Source: an uncultured Oscillibacter sp. (lineage in GTDB: Bacteria > Bacillota > Clostridia > Oscillospirales > Oscillospiraceae). Taken from it: a stretch of DNA of 16,174 bases. The notes beneath the pieces were generated by a model. That model was not told where the DNA came from. It searched no databases and worked only from the letters and a program-made list of their open reading frames with translations. The position numbers and the translations under genes are program-made. The DNA is taken from NCBI GenBank assembly GCA_910585165.1, contig CAJUBX010000054.1:1-16174 (forward strand), read 5' to 3'. Shown in pieces: positions 1-7,353 of the stretch (positions are counted from its first letter, which is position 1; every line of letters starts with the position of its first letter).

Positions 1-1
1 C

Positions 2-1318
2 AAGGTCGTCCGCGCCGACGGGCGGACGGAGCAGCAGGACAGCAACCTCCAGGGAGACGGGGGAATCCGTTACGACTCCAATTTTCAGACCTTCCTCCAG
101 CGCCTGAAGGAAACCCCCGGCATGGCGGACAGCCTCTCCCGCATCTTCTCGGGGCGGGAGGGGGTCGTCGTCTCCTCCGGCCTCAGCGCCGGCATCGCCG
201 AGGAGATGGGCCGGCTTCTGGAAATGATGCGGATGGACGAGGGCCAGCTGCTGGACTTTCTCCAGGGCCAGTTCAAAACCGGCACCCGCTTCGGCGGGGC
301 CCTTTTCGCCCTGCTCCGCAACGCCTATGACCGGGCCGCCTCCGGCGGGGTGCGGACGGACATCCTGCAATTCTTAAAGGCTTACGTGGACTTCGACTCC
401 ACCAGCCACATCGAGGCCGGCCTCCTCCGGGACCTCAGGTCCATGGCGGACGCCATGCCCGCCAGCTGGGCGGAGAAGCTCCGGGACCTGACGGCCCAGC
501 TTCAAAACGGCGTCGCCTCCGGAAACCGGCAGGGGAACCTCCAGCTCCTCCAGCGGGAGATTTTCCCCTACATGTCCTCCTATGTGGAGAGGACCCACGA
601 CATGGGCGCCCCCCGGGCCCTTTTGACCATGCTGGCGCTGAACGTGGCCCGGTACGAAAACGGCTCCGAGGAAAAGCTGCTGGAGGGCTTCCACCAGCTC
701 AGCGGCTACGGCACGCTGAAAGGGCAGCTGGGGGGCATCGACGACCAGTCCCTCCTCCTGCTTCTCAAAAGCCGGGGCGGCGGGGAGGCCGGCGCCAAGG
801 CCGTCGAGTTTTCCAACCACCTGGCCGCCGCCGCCGCCCGGGCCTTCCGGGGAGAGGGCAGCGCCGAGGTGCAGCAGGCGTTTCAGAATCTCATCGCCGC
901 CATGCTGGTGAATGAGAGCGTCTACATGCCCGTTAACCATTACCTCCTCCCCCTGGAGTGGAACGGGAGGATGCTCTTTTCCGAGCTGTGGGTGGACCCC
1001 AACGCGGAGGACGGCCAGAGCCGGGCCGGGGGCGGAAAGAACACCATGCGCTTTTTGTTCAAAATGGACGTTCAGTCCCTGGGGCTGTTCGACGTGATCC
1101 TCACCGCCCAGGGGACCGACGTGGACATCCAGATCGCCTGCCCCGAGGCGGCGGCTCCCTTTTCCAAGCAGATCGGGGACGCCGTCTCCCAAATCCTGAC
1201 CCGGAACGACCTGAAGCCCGCCAGGGTGGCCGTCCGGCGGATGGACCGCCCGGTCACACTGACCGAGGTGTTCCCCAAAATCTTTGAAGGGAAGAACAGT
1301 GTGAATGTCAAGATCTGA
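2..1318 (+). CDS. FliK/YlqG-like protein, 5'-truncated at window edge
   Basis: The reading frame is open from base 2, so the ATG at 122 is probably internal and the true start lies left of the window. The visible part is cytosolic-looking, with no signal peptide or membrane segment. About 270 residues after that ATG are largely helical and unrecognised. The last ~100 residues (DNA about 1020-1315) look like the C-terminal Flg_hook domain of FliK and of B. subtilis YlqG: an LG pair after a beta strand (SLGLFDVIL), then strand-helix-strand, ending in a short NVKI tail. In flagellar export, the FliK C-terminal domain contacts the FlhB cytoplasmic domain to switch substrate class. The next gene encodes exactly that FlhB domain and overlaps this one by 14 bp, which supports the call. 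Similarity was judged by eye. It could instead be an unrelated alpha/beta domain. Confidence 0.6.
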   Translation, partial: KVVRADGRTEQQDSNLQGDGGIRYDSNFQTFLQRLKETPGMADSLSRIFSGREGVVVSSGLSAGIAEEMGRLLEMMRMDEGQLLDFLQGQFKTGTRFGGALFALLRNAYDRAASGGVRTDILQFLKAYVDFDSTSHIEAGLLRDLRSMADAMPASWAEKLRDLTAQLQNGVASGNRQGNLQLLQREIFPYMSSYVERTHDMGAPRALLTMLALNVARYENGSEEKLLEGFHQLSGYGTLKGQLGGIDDQSLLLLLKSRGGGEAGAKAVEFSNHLAAAAARAFRGEGSAEVQQAFQNLIAAMLVNESVYMPVNHYLLPLEWNGRMLFSELWVDPNAEDGQSRAGGGKNTMRFLFKMDVQSLGLFDVILTAQGTDVDIQIACPEAAAPFSKQIGDAVSQILTRNDLKPARVAVRRMDRPVTLTEVFPKIFEGKNSVNVKI

Positions 1319-1640
1319 TAGAACCGTCCGGGCCAAGAAGGCCGTGGCCCTGCAATACGGCCCGGGAGACGCCGCGCCGGTCATCGTGGCCTCCGGCATG
1401 GGGTATATGGCTGAAAAAATCGTGGAAACCGCCGCCGACTGCGGCGTGCCCATCTACGAGGACAACTCCCTTTCCACCATCCTCACCCAGCTCCAGCTGG
1501 GGCAGGAGGTGCCGGAGAGCCTCTACCAGGCCATTGTGGAGATTTACGTGTACTTCCTCCACTTTGACCCCGCCGGAAATCTGAAGGCCCAGGAGGAGCG
1601 CGGCCGGACGCCGCCCAGCGAAACGGAGGAAACGACATGA
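1305..1640 (+). CDS. Stand-alone FlhB C-terminal domain-like protein (YlqH/FlhX type)
   Basis: This 111-residue protein matches the cytoplasmic C-terminal domain of the FlhB/YscU export-switch family. It shows AVALQY at the start of the domain, the VASGMG...AEKI segment, CGVPIYED, then LGQEVPESLYQAI. Full-length FlhB has four membrane helices and an NPTH self-cleavage site ahead of this domain. Here the membrane part is absent, and the residues before AVALQY are VRAKK, so no autocleavage is expected. Stand-alone homologues are known (YlqH in Bacillus, FlhX in Helicobacter), and FlhX can supply the cleaved FlhB C-terminal fragment. The ATG lies inside the end of the preceding gene, and the TGA overlaps the next ATG as ATGA, so translation is probably coupled. 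The last ~18 residues are polar and probably disordered. Confidence 0.85.
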   Translation: MSRSDRTVRAKKAVALQYGPGDAAPVIVASGMGYMAEKIVETAADCGVPIYEDNSLSTILTQLQLGQEVPESLYQAIVEIYVYFLHFDPAGNLKAQEERGRTPPSETEETT

Positions 1641-2233
1641 CATCCAACCACACCTATCTGATTCTGGACACCCAGAACCACGCCCTGGCCAACGGGGAGC
1701 TTGCCACGGCGCCGGGGGCCTCCCCCATGCGGCTGAACATTCAGGACCACAAGGTGGACGACGTGATGGCCCATGAGGTGGTCACCCTGTTCAGCGCCAG
1801 CAGCGAGGAGCTGCCCATCCAATGCCGCATCCTCCGCCAGCGGGGAGACGCGGTGCTTCTGGAGAAAATCGCCACCCTGGACCCGGAGGTCCGGCGGAAC
1901 CTGCGGGTTCCGGTGAAATTCGACACGTTTTTATACGCCCTGCCCGGCTCCGCCTGGAGCGGGCGGCGCAGGGCGCAGTCCATCGACCTCAGCTGCGGCG
2001 GCATCGCCTTTTACGCGGACTGCCTGCTGGAGCTGCACGAGCTGATGGAAATTGTCATAGTCCCCACGGAGGAGCCGGTCATTCTGCGGTGCGAGGTCCT
2101 GCGCAGGCAGGAGCTGCAAAACGGCCGCTTTCTATACGCCACCAAGTTTGTGGACATGTGCGAGGACGAGGAGGTCGTGGTGCGGGAGGCGGTGTTCAGC
2201 CTTCAGCTGCAAAGCCGCGCCGCCCAGGACTGA
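1637..2233 (+). CDS. YcgR-like PilZ domain protein (probable c-di-GMP receptor)
   Basis: This 198-residue soluble protein has an N-terminal beta-rich half (about 1-80), resembling the YcgR N domain, and a C-terminal PilZ domain (about 85-195). Both c-di-GMP-binding signatures are intact: RxxxR as RRNLR at 86-90, and DxSxxG as DLSCGG at 117-122. PilZ proteins of this layout change conformation on binding c-di-GMP and act on a partner protein. The partner is not shown by the sequence. The start overlaps the previous stop (ATGA at 1637-1640) and has GGAGGA at 1625-1630. The protein shares several motifs with the PilZ protein at 11120-11812, so the two look like paralogues. Ligand binding is inferred from the motifs only. 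Confidence 0.85.
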   Translation: MTSNHTYLILDTQNHALANGELATAPGASPMRLNIQDHKVDDVMAHEVVTLFSASSEELPIQCRILRQRGDAVLLEKIATLDPEVRRNLRVPVKFDTFLYALPGSAWSGRRRAQSIDLSCGGIAFYADCLLELHELMEIVIVPTEEPVILRCEVLRRQELQNGRFLYATKFVDMCEDEEVVVREAVFSLQLQSRAAQD

Positions 2234-2239
2234 CGGATC

Positions 2240-2247
2240 AAGGAGGA
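2240..2247 (+). promoter_or_regulatory. Ribosome binding site of the 1671-residue SLH protein gene
   Basis: AAGGAGGA lies eight bases before the ATG at 2256. It is a near-perfect anti-16S match and fixes this start. It sits in the only 22 bases separating the SLH gene from the PilZ gene, which leaves little room for a separate promoter. Confidence 0.85.
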
Positions 2248-2255
2248 AATAGACC

Positions 2256-5200
2256 ATGACGCACAACACCCGCGCCCGCCGCGCCCATCTGCCGGGGTCC
2301 GTCCAGCTGGCGGCCCTGGTTCTCGCCGCCCTGGCCCTCTTTTTCGCCGCCCGGCCCGCCCGGGCGGCGGACTGGATGACCCCCTACCTGGAAAAGGTCC
2401 AGGAGTGGGGCGTGATCCAGCCGGACGCCAGCGGCAGCCTTCACGAAGACCGCAACCTCACCCGGGCGGAGTTCGTCACCATGATGAACCGTGCCTTCGG
2501 CTATGTGGAAACCGGCCCCATCCCCTTTGCCGACGTGCCGCCCAACGCCTGGTACGCCGAGGACATCGCCATCGCCTACCACGCGGGCTATTTCGGGGGC
2601 ACCAGCGCCACCACCGCCTCCCCCATGAACCTGGTGACCCGGGAGCAGGCCGCCGTCCTTCTGGGCCGGTGCCTGCGGTTCCAGGGGGTCCCCAACGCCG
2701 CCAGCTCCGCCTTCACCGACATGCGTGAAATCGGCGGCTGGAGCCGCCCGCTGGTGCAGGAGGCCGTGGACCTGGGCATCATCGGCGGCTACAGCGACGG
2801 CACCTTCCGTCCCAAGCAGCCCATCACCCGGGGCCAGATGGCCTGCTTTCTGGTCCGCGCCCTGGGCACCCTGGTTCAGGAGCCCGGCGAGCAGACCTCC
2901 GGCGGCGTGTACGGCAACCTGACCATCACCACCCCCGGCGTGAAGCTGAAGGACACCGTTGTCACCGGCAACCTCTACCTTACCGGCGGCGTGGGCCTTG
3001 GCAGCGTGGAGCTGGAAAACGTCAGCGTCCTTGGCAAAATCGTCATCTGCGGCGGCGGCGAGGCCGAGGGGGGCAAGCAGAGCGTCCTCCTGCGCAACGT
3101 CACCGCCGGGGCTCTGGAGCTGGACAGCCTGACGGAGCAGTTCCTCTCCCTCCAGGCCGAGGGCCTGACCGACATCAAGGAGGTCACCATCCGCACCTCC
3201 GGCTATGTGGAGGACCGGACCGAGGACGGCCTGGGCCTCCAGACCATCCGGCTGGACGGCGTGGACGGGGCCCTGCTCCAGCTGGCGGGCAACATCAAGC
3301 GGGTGATTGACCTGACCCCCAGCTCCACCCTCCAGGTCGCCCAGGGCGTGGCGGACATGGTCACCATCGACGAGCGGGCCGTGGACGCCGCCCTGACCGT
3401 CGACGACGAGGCCGTCATCCGGGAGCTGAACCTGGACCGGGGCACCGCCGTCACCGGCAAGGGCAACGTCAGCCACCTGAACATCAACGCCCCCGGCTCC
3501 AACGTCTCCATGCTGCCGGACACCATCTATGTCCGGCCCGGCATCACCGGGAACGTCAGCAACCAGAACATGGACACCAACGCCGCCGCCGCGTCCTCTG
3601 CGGACCCCCGGCTGCTCTCCGGCTATCCCAAGGCGAAGAACATCGCCCCTACCTCCGCCGACGCGGTGTTCCGCACCAACAAGACCGGCACCATCCACTG
3701 GGCCGTCACCGCCCTGATGGACGGCTCTTTGGGCGAGGAGGAGCTGATGAACCCCGGCTCCTACGCCAAGATTCTCCGCAGCGGCACCATCAGCGCCACC
3801 GCCCCCAACCAGGACTTCACCGCCCGGCTGGCCGGACTGACCCGGGAGGGCTCCTACTACATTTCCGCCCTGCTGGAGGACGCCCGGGGACGGCGGAGCC
3901 CCGTGAAGGTCGCCGCCTTCACCACCCCGGACGATACCGCGCCCAACTTTGCCACGGGCTATCCCCAGAACCCCATCCTCACCGTGGACGCGGACAACGA
4001 GCAGGTGGCCCAGGTCATGGTCATGGCCACCAAGTCCTGCCAGATGTACTACGTCCTCCTGCCCCAGGGCTCCACAGCCCCCACAGCGGCGGACTTCCGC
4101 TCCGCGGCCCTGCCGGGGAACCTCGGCTACGGCATTGTGACGCTGCGCAAGAACACGCCCTTCCTCCTCTCCCGCATCAATACCTCCCACCTTCAGGAGC
4201 AGACCACCTACGACCTCTACCTCTGGCTGAACGACGCGGACAACGGCAAGAGCTCCGCCGTCCGCCGGGTCCAGTTCACCACCAAGGACATGACCCCGCC
4301 CACCCTGCAGGATTTGAAGTTCGTCTCCTGCACGGGCAACTCCGTGACGCTGTCCTTCATGCTGGATGAGCCCGGCACCCTGAGCTGGGCCGTGACGAAG
4401 CGGGGGGAGAACTTCGGCGTCAGCAAGACCGACCCCACCGAGCTGGACCAGATTAAGATCGAGGGCGTTCTTGTAAGCGGCAAGGTCATCAACAAGGGCG
4501 GCCCCGTCCGGGCCGCCAGGGCCGCCACCTATTATAACTTCACCGTCACCGGGCTGGAGCCCCAGACGGAGTACGACCTCTTCTACGCCTTCAAGGATAC
4601 CGCCGGGAACTACGGCGTGTACAACGCCGCCGTCGACTTTCCCTTCCCCATCAAGACCCTGGACACCACCCCGCCCTCTGCCGCGCTGAACTTTGACCCC
4701 GCCAACGAGGACGCCAATCAAAAGCTGTACCCCTGGCCGGAGAGCTCCGTGCTGATTGAGTTCAGCGAGACGGTGCTGGGCGGCCGGAACAGCAGCCAGG
4801 GGCTGGAGCCCGACGACTTCTACGCGCTGTACCAGCGGGTGGAAAACAGCTCCGGCGACGAAAAGGAGCTTGCCAAGCGGGACCTTGCCAATGTGCTCCA
4901 GGATTACATCACCTTCTACCAGGGCTCCGCGCCCACCCCCAATCCCAACACCAAGCCCTCGGACCGGTTCAAGGTGACGGTTCTGGACGGCACCCAGAAG
5001 CCGGAGGAGGTGGAGGAGCTCCCCGACTGGATTGACTACCGGGAGGCCAAGGTCACCCAGGCCGGGGGAAAGACCACCATCATCTTCCCCGGCGGCACGG
5101 GCATCCGCATGCAGAGCGGCCAGTCCTACTATTTCCGGCTGGAGCGCACCATTGAGGATACCTCCGGCTATAACCTGCCCACCTCCCACCTCTCCTTCTC

Positions 5201-7271
5201 CACGGTTTACGCCACGGTCAACGTGGACCAGAGCTCCGGCGACGGGAACAACGTCACCTATCAGGACGCGGACGGCCAGACCGTCTCCCGCCGGGCCTAC
5301 TACTTCACCCTGGACCCCCAGAACACCGAGGCCGTCCCCAAGGACACCCGCTGGGATATGCTCCTCTGGACCGACACCAGCTTCCGTTACGACCTGCTGG
5401 TCCGGCTGGCGGACACAGCGGAGTGGACCCTCCTGGGGCGCATGGCCCCCAGCGTCTCCAGCCTCAACCCGGGAACCCAGGTCTACAACAGCCTCAACGG
5501 CAACTTCAACAGCAACACCTACAGTTATTCCCTCATTGACAGCGGACTTTTCGGAAGCGTCAAGAAGGGACAGGGCCGTCCCTTCCTCAACGAGTTTGTA
5601 GAAAAGCTGGAGTTCGCCATTGTTCCCGTGGAATCCACCCTGGAAAAGAAGCTGACGGTGTACGTCCAGCTTCTGGCGGGCGACGACGACATGGACTTCA
5701 ACAACGTTTCCTGGGGACAGGGCTCCGCCGGCAACATTACCGACGGCGTGACGCCCATCGGCGAGCCGGACATGAAGGCCATCCCCATCTCCCCGCCGGA
5801 CCGGGCCCCCGTGGTGTCCGTGGACGATGAAAAGCTCATTCCCAAGGCCAACGACGCCACTGTAAGCGTAACTATGGACCGCTTCGGCACTCTCTACTAC
5901 GCGGCTGTGCCCCTGAGCGGGACCCTGACGGGCACGGGCTATGTCGCCCCCCGGGGCCTGGAGCCCCTGGTCAACAAGATGAAGCCCGGCCTGGAAACCA
6001 TTCCCGACAGCTTTGACGATAACGCTCCCTTGTGGCTGGACAGCGAGAACCCCGCGCCGGACTACATCGTCAATCTGGTGGGCAATTCCCCCAGCGGGGA
6101 GCCTCTGGAAAACGGCGTCGTCTGCGGCAGGAACACCACGCTGCTGAACAGCTATTATGCCACGCTGACCATCCCGGGGCTGGAGCCCAATACCACCTAC
6201 CTTCTCTACCTGGTGGCCCAGGACAAGGAGGAGCCCTACACCCTGGCCCGGCAGACGCTGTGCTACAAGTTTACCACCACGCCTCCGGACCCGCTTCGAA
6301 TTCGTATCTCCTCCGGTAGCAACGCCGCCACCATCGGCCTTACCACCGACAGCATGCTGCGCTATGTCGTGGTAAACCAGCGGATGCTGACTGGCCGCTT
6401 CCTCCAGCAGCCCTTCAACCTGTACGCGGACACCTCCAAAAACGTGCCGGACGCTTACATGGCCTCCAGCTACACCGTGCTCCAGGCCATGACGAATCCC
6501 TTCTCCACCGACACGAACAACTATGTCCGAAGCGTCTTTGACGAGTACGCCACGGAAGGGGCCAAAAAGACCTTCTTCGGCTACCTGGACCGTCCGGACG
6601 AGGGCAACGGCTTTGAGGCCGGCTCGGTGGTTCACCAGCATCCCCAGTCCTATACAGCCGACCCCACCATCCTGGTCCGGGACGAGAACACCTCCTTCAA
6701 CGATAGGCTGAACCCGCCCCTGACCCCCTTTATGCTCATTGTGACCGCCCAGTCCCCAGACGGCGATTACGCCTTCCGGGCCACGGGCCCCTATACGCGG
6801 GTGACCACTTCCGCGCTGACCGCCCATGTGACACTGGACGAACCCACGGCGGAAAATCCCAACTATGTCCTCAGCGTCTCGTTCAACACGGCCCCCCGTT
6901 ACACCTTCGGCTATGGGGAGGACGACATCCACTCCATCGACAGCTGCCTCATAAGCACGGAGCACACCGGCTCCAACTCTCTAAGCCCCAACGGCTTTGT
7001 CAGCATCGGCTTTGTGACCGACGGCCGCAGAAACGTCGATTTAGTCAGCCCCGCGCCGGGCAACCACGAAGTTGCAGTGGGGAGAACCCTGGAGTTTGAG
7101 ATTTCGCCTTATGTGAACTCCGCCTATCTGCCCTTCGGCGAGGGCCTCTGCAACGACAAGGGAGATTTTGTCATGAGTCAAGACGGACAGACCATCTCCG
7201 CGTTGGTAATCAATGTGAAAAAGGGCGAGAGCGGTATGCTCGAGCTTCAGGACCTGCCCTACGGCTGGTAA
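2256..7271 (+). CDS. Large secreted SLH-domain protein with beta-helix-like and Fn3/Ig-like modules
   Basis: This 1671-residue exported protein is probably held on the cell wall. Residues 1-37 form a signal peptide: an Arg-rich start, a hydrophobic Leu/Ala core and a likely cut after ARA37. Three SLH repeats follow (about 38-205), with TRAE-type motifs at 69-72 (TRAE), 128-131 (TREQ) and 191-194 (TRGQ). SLH repeats bind secondary cell-wall polymers. Residues about 216-440 are short strand-turn repeats (NLTITTPG, NLYLTGG, NVSVLGKI) like a right-handed beta-helix. The rest is beta-rich. At least four Fn3-like units end in a Tyr-x-Leu...Asp...T(T)PD pattern near 527-565, 645-682, 766-807 and 1308-1346, and an Ig-like Big_5-type segment lies near 805-990. 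No catalytic motif or LPXTG signal was seen. It is probably an S-layer-associated structural or adhesive protein; the ligand is unknown. A 22-bp gap separates it from the PilZ gene upstream. Confidence 0.9.
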   Translation: MTHNTRARRAHLPGSVQLAALVLAALALFFAARPARAADWMTPYLEKVQEWGVIQPDASGSLHEDRNLTRAEFVTMMNRAFGYVETGPIPFADVPPNAWYAEDIAIAYHAGYFGGTSATTASPMNLVTREQAAVLLGRCLRFQGVPNAASSAFTDMREIGGWSRPLVQEAVDLGIIGGYSDGTFRPKQPITRGQMACFLVRALGTLVQEPGEQTSGGVYGNLTITTPGVKLKDTVVTGNLYLTGGVGLGSVELENVSVLGKIVICGGGEAEGGKQSVLLRNVTAGALELDSLTEQFLSLQAEGLTDIKEVTIRTSGYVEDRTEDGLGLQTIRLDGVDGALLQLAGNIKRVIDLTPSSTLQVAQGVADMVTIDERAVDAALTVDDEAVIRELNLDRGTAVTGKGNVSHLNINAPGSNVSMLPDTIYVRPGITGNVSNQNMDTNAAAASSADPRLLSGYPKAKNIAPTSADAVFRTNKTGTIHWAVTALMDGSLGEEELMNPGSYAKILRSGTISATAPNQDFTARLAGLTREGSYYISALLEDARGRRSPVKVAAFTTPDDTAPNFATGYPQNPILTVDADNEQVAQVMVMATKSCQMYYVLLPQGSTAPTAADFRSAALPGNLGYGIVTLRKNTPFLLSRINTSHLQEQTTYDLYLWLNDADNGKSSAVRRVQFTTKDMTPPTLQDLKFVSCTGNSVTLSFMLDEPGTLSWAVTKRGENFGVSKTDPTELDQIKIEGVLVSGKVINKGGPVRAARAATYYNFTVTGLEPQTEYDLFYAFKDTAGNYGVYNAAVDFPFPIKTLDTTPPSAALNFDPANEDANQKLYPWPESSVLIEFSETVLGGRNSSQGLEPDDFYALYQRVENSSGDEKELAKRDLANVLQDYITFYQGSAPTPNPNTKPSDRFKVTVLDGTQKPEEVEELPDWIDYREAKVTQAGGKTTIIFPGGTGIRMQSGQSYYFRLERTIEDTSGYNLPTSHLSFSTVYATVNVDQSSGDGNNVTYQDADGQTVSRRAYYFTLDPQNTEAVPKDTRWDMLLWTDTSFRYDLLVRLADTAEWTLLGRMAPSVSSLNPGTQVYNSLNGNFNSNTYSYSLIDSGLFGSVKKGQGRPFLNEFVEKLEFAIVPVESTLEKKLTVYVQLLAGDDDMDFNNVSWGQGSAGNITDGVTPIGEPDMKAIPISPPDRAPVVSVDDEKLIPKANDATVSVTMDRFGTLYYAAVPLSGTLTGTGYVAPRGLEPLVNKMKPGLETIPDSFDDNAPLWLDSENPAPDYIVNLVGNSPSGEPLENGVVCGRNTTLLNSYYATLTIPGLEPNTTYLLYLVAQDKEEPYTLARQTLCYKFTTTPPDPLRIRISSGSNAATIGLTTDSMLRYVVVNQRMLTGRFLQQPFNLYADTSKNVPDAYMASSYTVLQAMTNPFSTDTNNYVRSVFDEYATEGAKKTFFGYLDRPDEGNGFEAGSVVHQHPQSYTADPTILVRDENTSFNDRLNPPLTPFMLIVTAQSPDGDYAFRATGPYTRVTTSALTAHVTLDEPTAENPNYVLSVSFNTAPRYTFGYGEDDIHSIDSCLISTEHTGSNSLSPNGFVSIGFVTDGRRNVDLVSPAPGNHEVAVGRTLEFEISPYVNSAYLPFGEGLCNDKGDFVMSQDGQTISALVINVKKGESGMLELQDLPYGW
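2345..2369 (+). repeat. Perfect GC inverted repeat inside the signal-peptide coding region
   Basis: Ten-base arms (2345-2354 and 2360-2369) are perfectly complementary around a five-base CCCGC loop. The hairpin lies in codons for the end of the signal peptide. There is no following T run on either strand, so it is not an intrinsic terminator. It may be chance in GC-rich DNA or may affect early translation. Confidence 0.5.
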
Positions 7272-7296
7272 ACACAACAGCATCCTGCAACCCCAC

Positions 7297-7331
7297 AGGG
7301 GCGGGCGGAACCGCCCGCCCCTCCGTCTTTT
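7297..7331 (+). terminator. GC-rich hairpin between the two SLH genes (weak terminator or attenuator)
   Basis: Twelve-base arms at 7297-7308 and 7311-7322 are perfectly complementary, with a nominal two-base centre that in RNA would open to a GAAC loop. The stem is followed five bases later by only four T residues (7328-7331). The stem is very strong but the T tract is short. The next ribosome binding site begins within a few bases, leaving no clear room for a new promoter. Partial termination or mRNA 3'-end stabilisation between the genes therefore seems more likely than a full stop. Confidence 0.6.
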
Positions 7332-7353
7332 GTGAAAAAGGAGTGCATGCTTT

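Noticed and set aside
122..124. ATG at 122 as the true start of the first gene
   Set aside because: The same frame is open back to base 2 with protein-like codons and no stop, so this Met is more likely internal. A GAAGGAA upstream is only a weak ribosome site.
374..1453. A 359-codon minus-strand frame opposite the FliK-like and FlhB-like genes
   Set aside because: The plus-strand FlhB-like domain is convincing and the antisense product shows no family features.
2345..2369. Intrinsic terminator inside the first SLH gene
   Set aside because: The hairpin is strong but no T tract follows it on either strand.
2238..6965. A 1575-codon open frame on the minus strand opposite the first SLH gene
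   Set aside because: The plus strand has a signal peptide, SLH repeats and a strong ribosome site. The antisense product is low-complexity Gly/Val/Ala/His-rich and fits a frame kept open by GC-biased codon use.
7347..7349. ATG at 7347 as start of the second SLH gene
   Set aside because: It is in another frame. The ATG at 7354 gives the signal peptide and has the better spacing to AAAAAGGAG.
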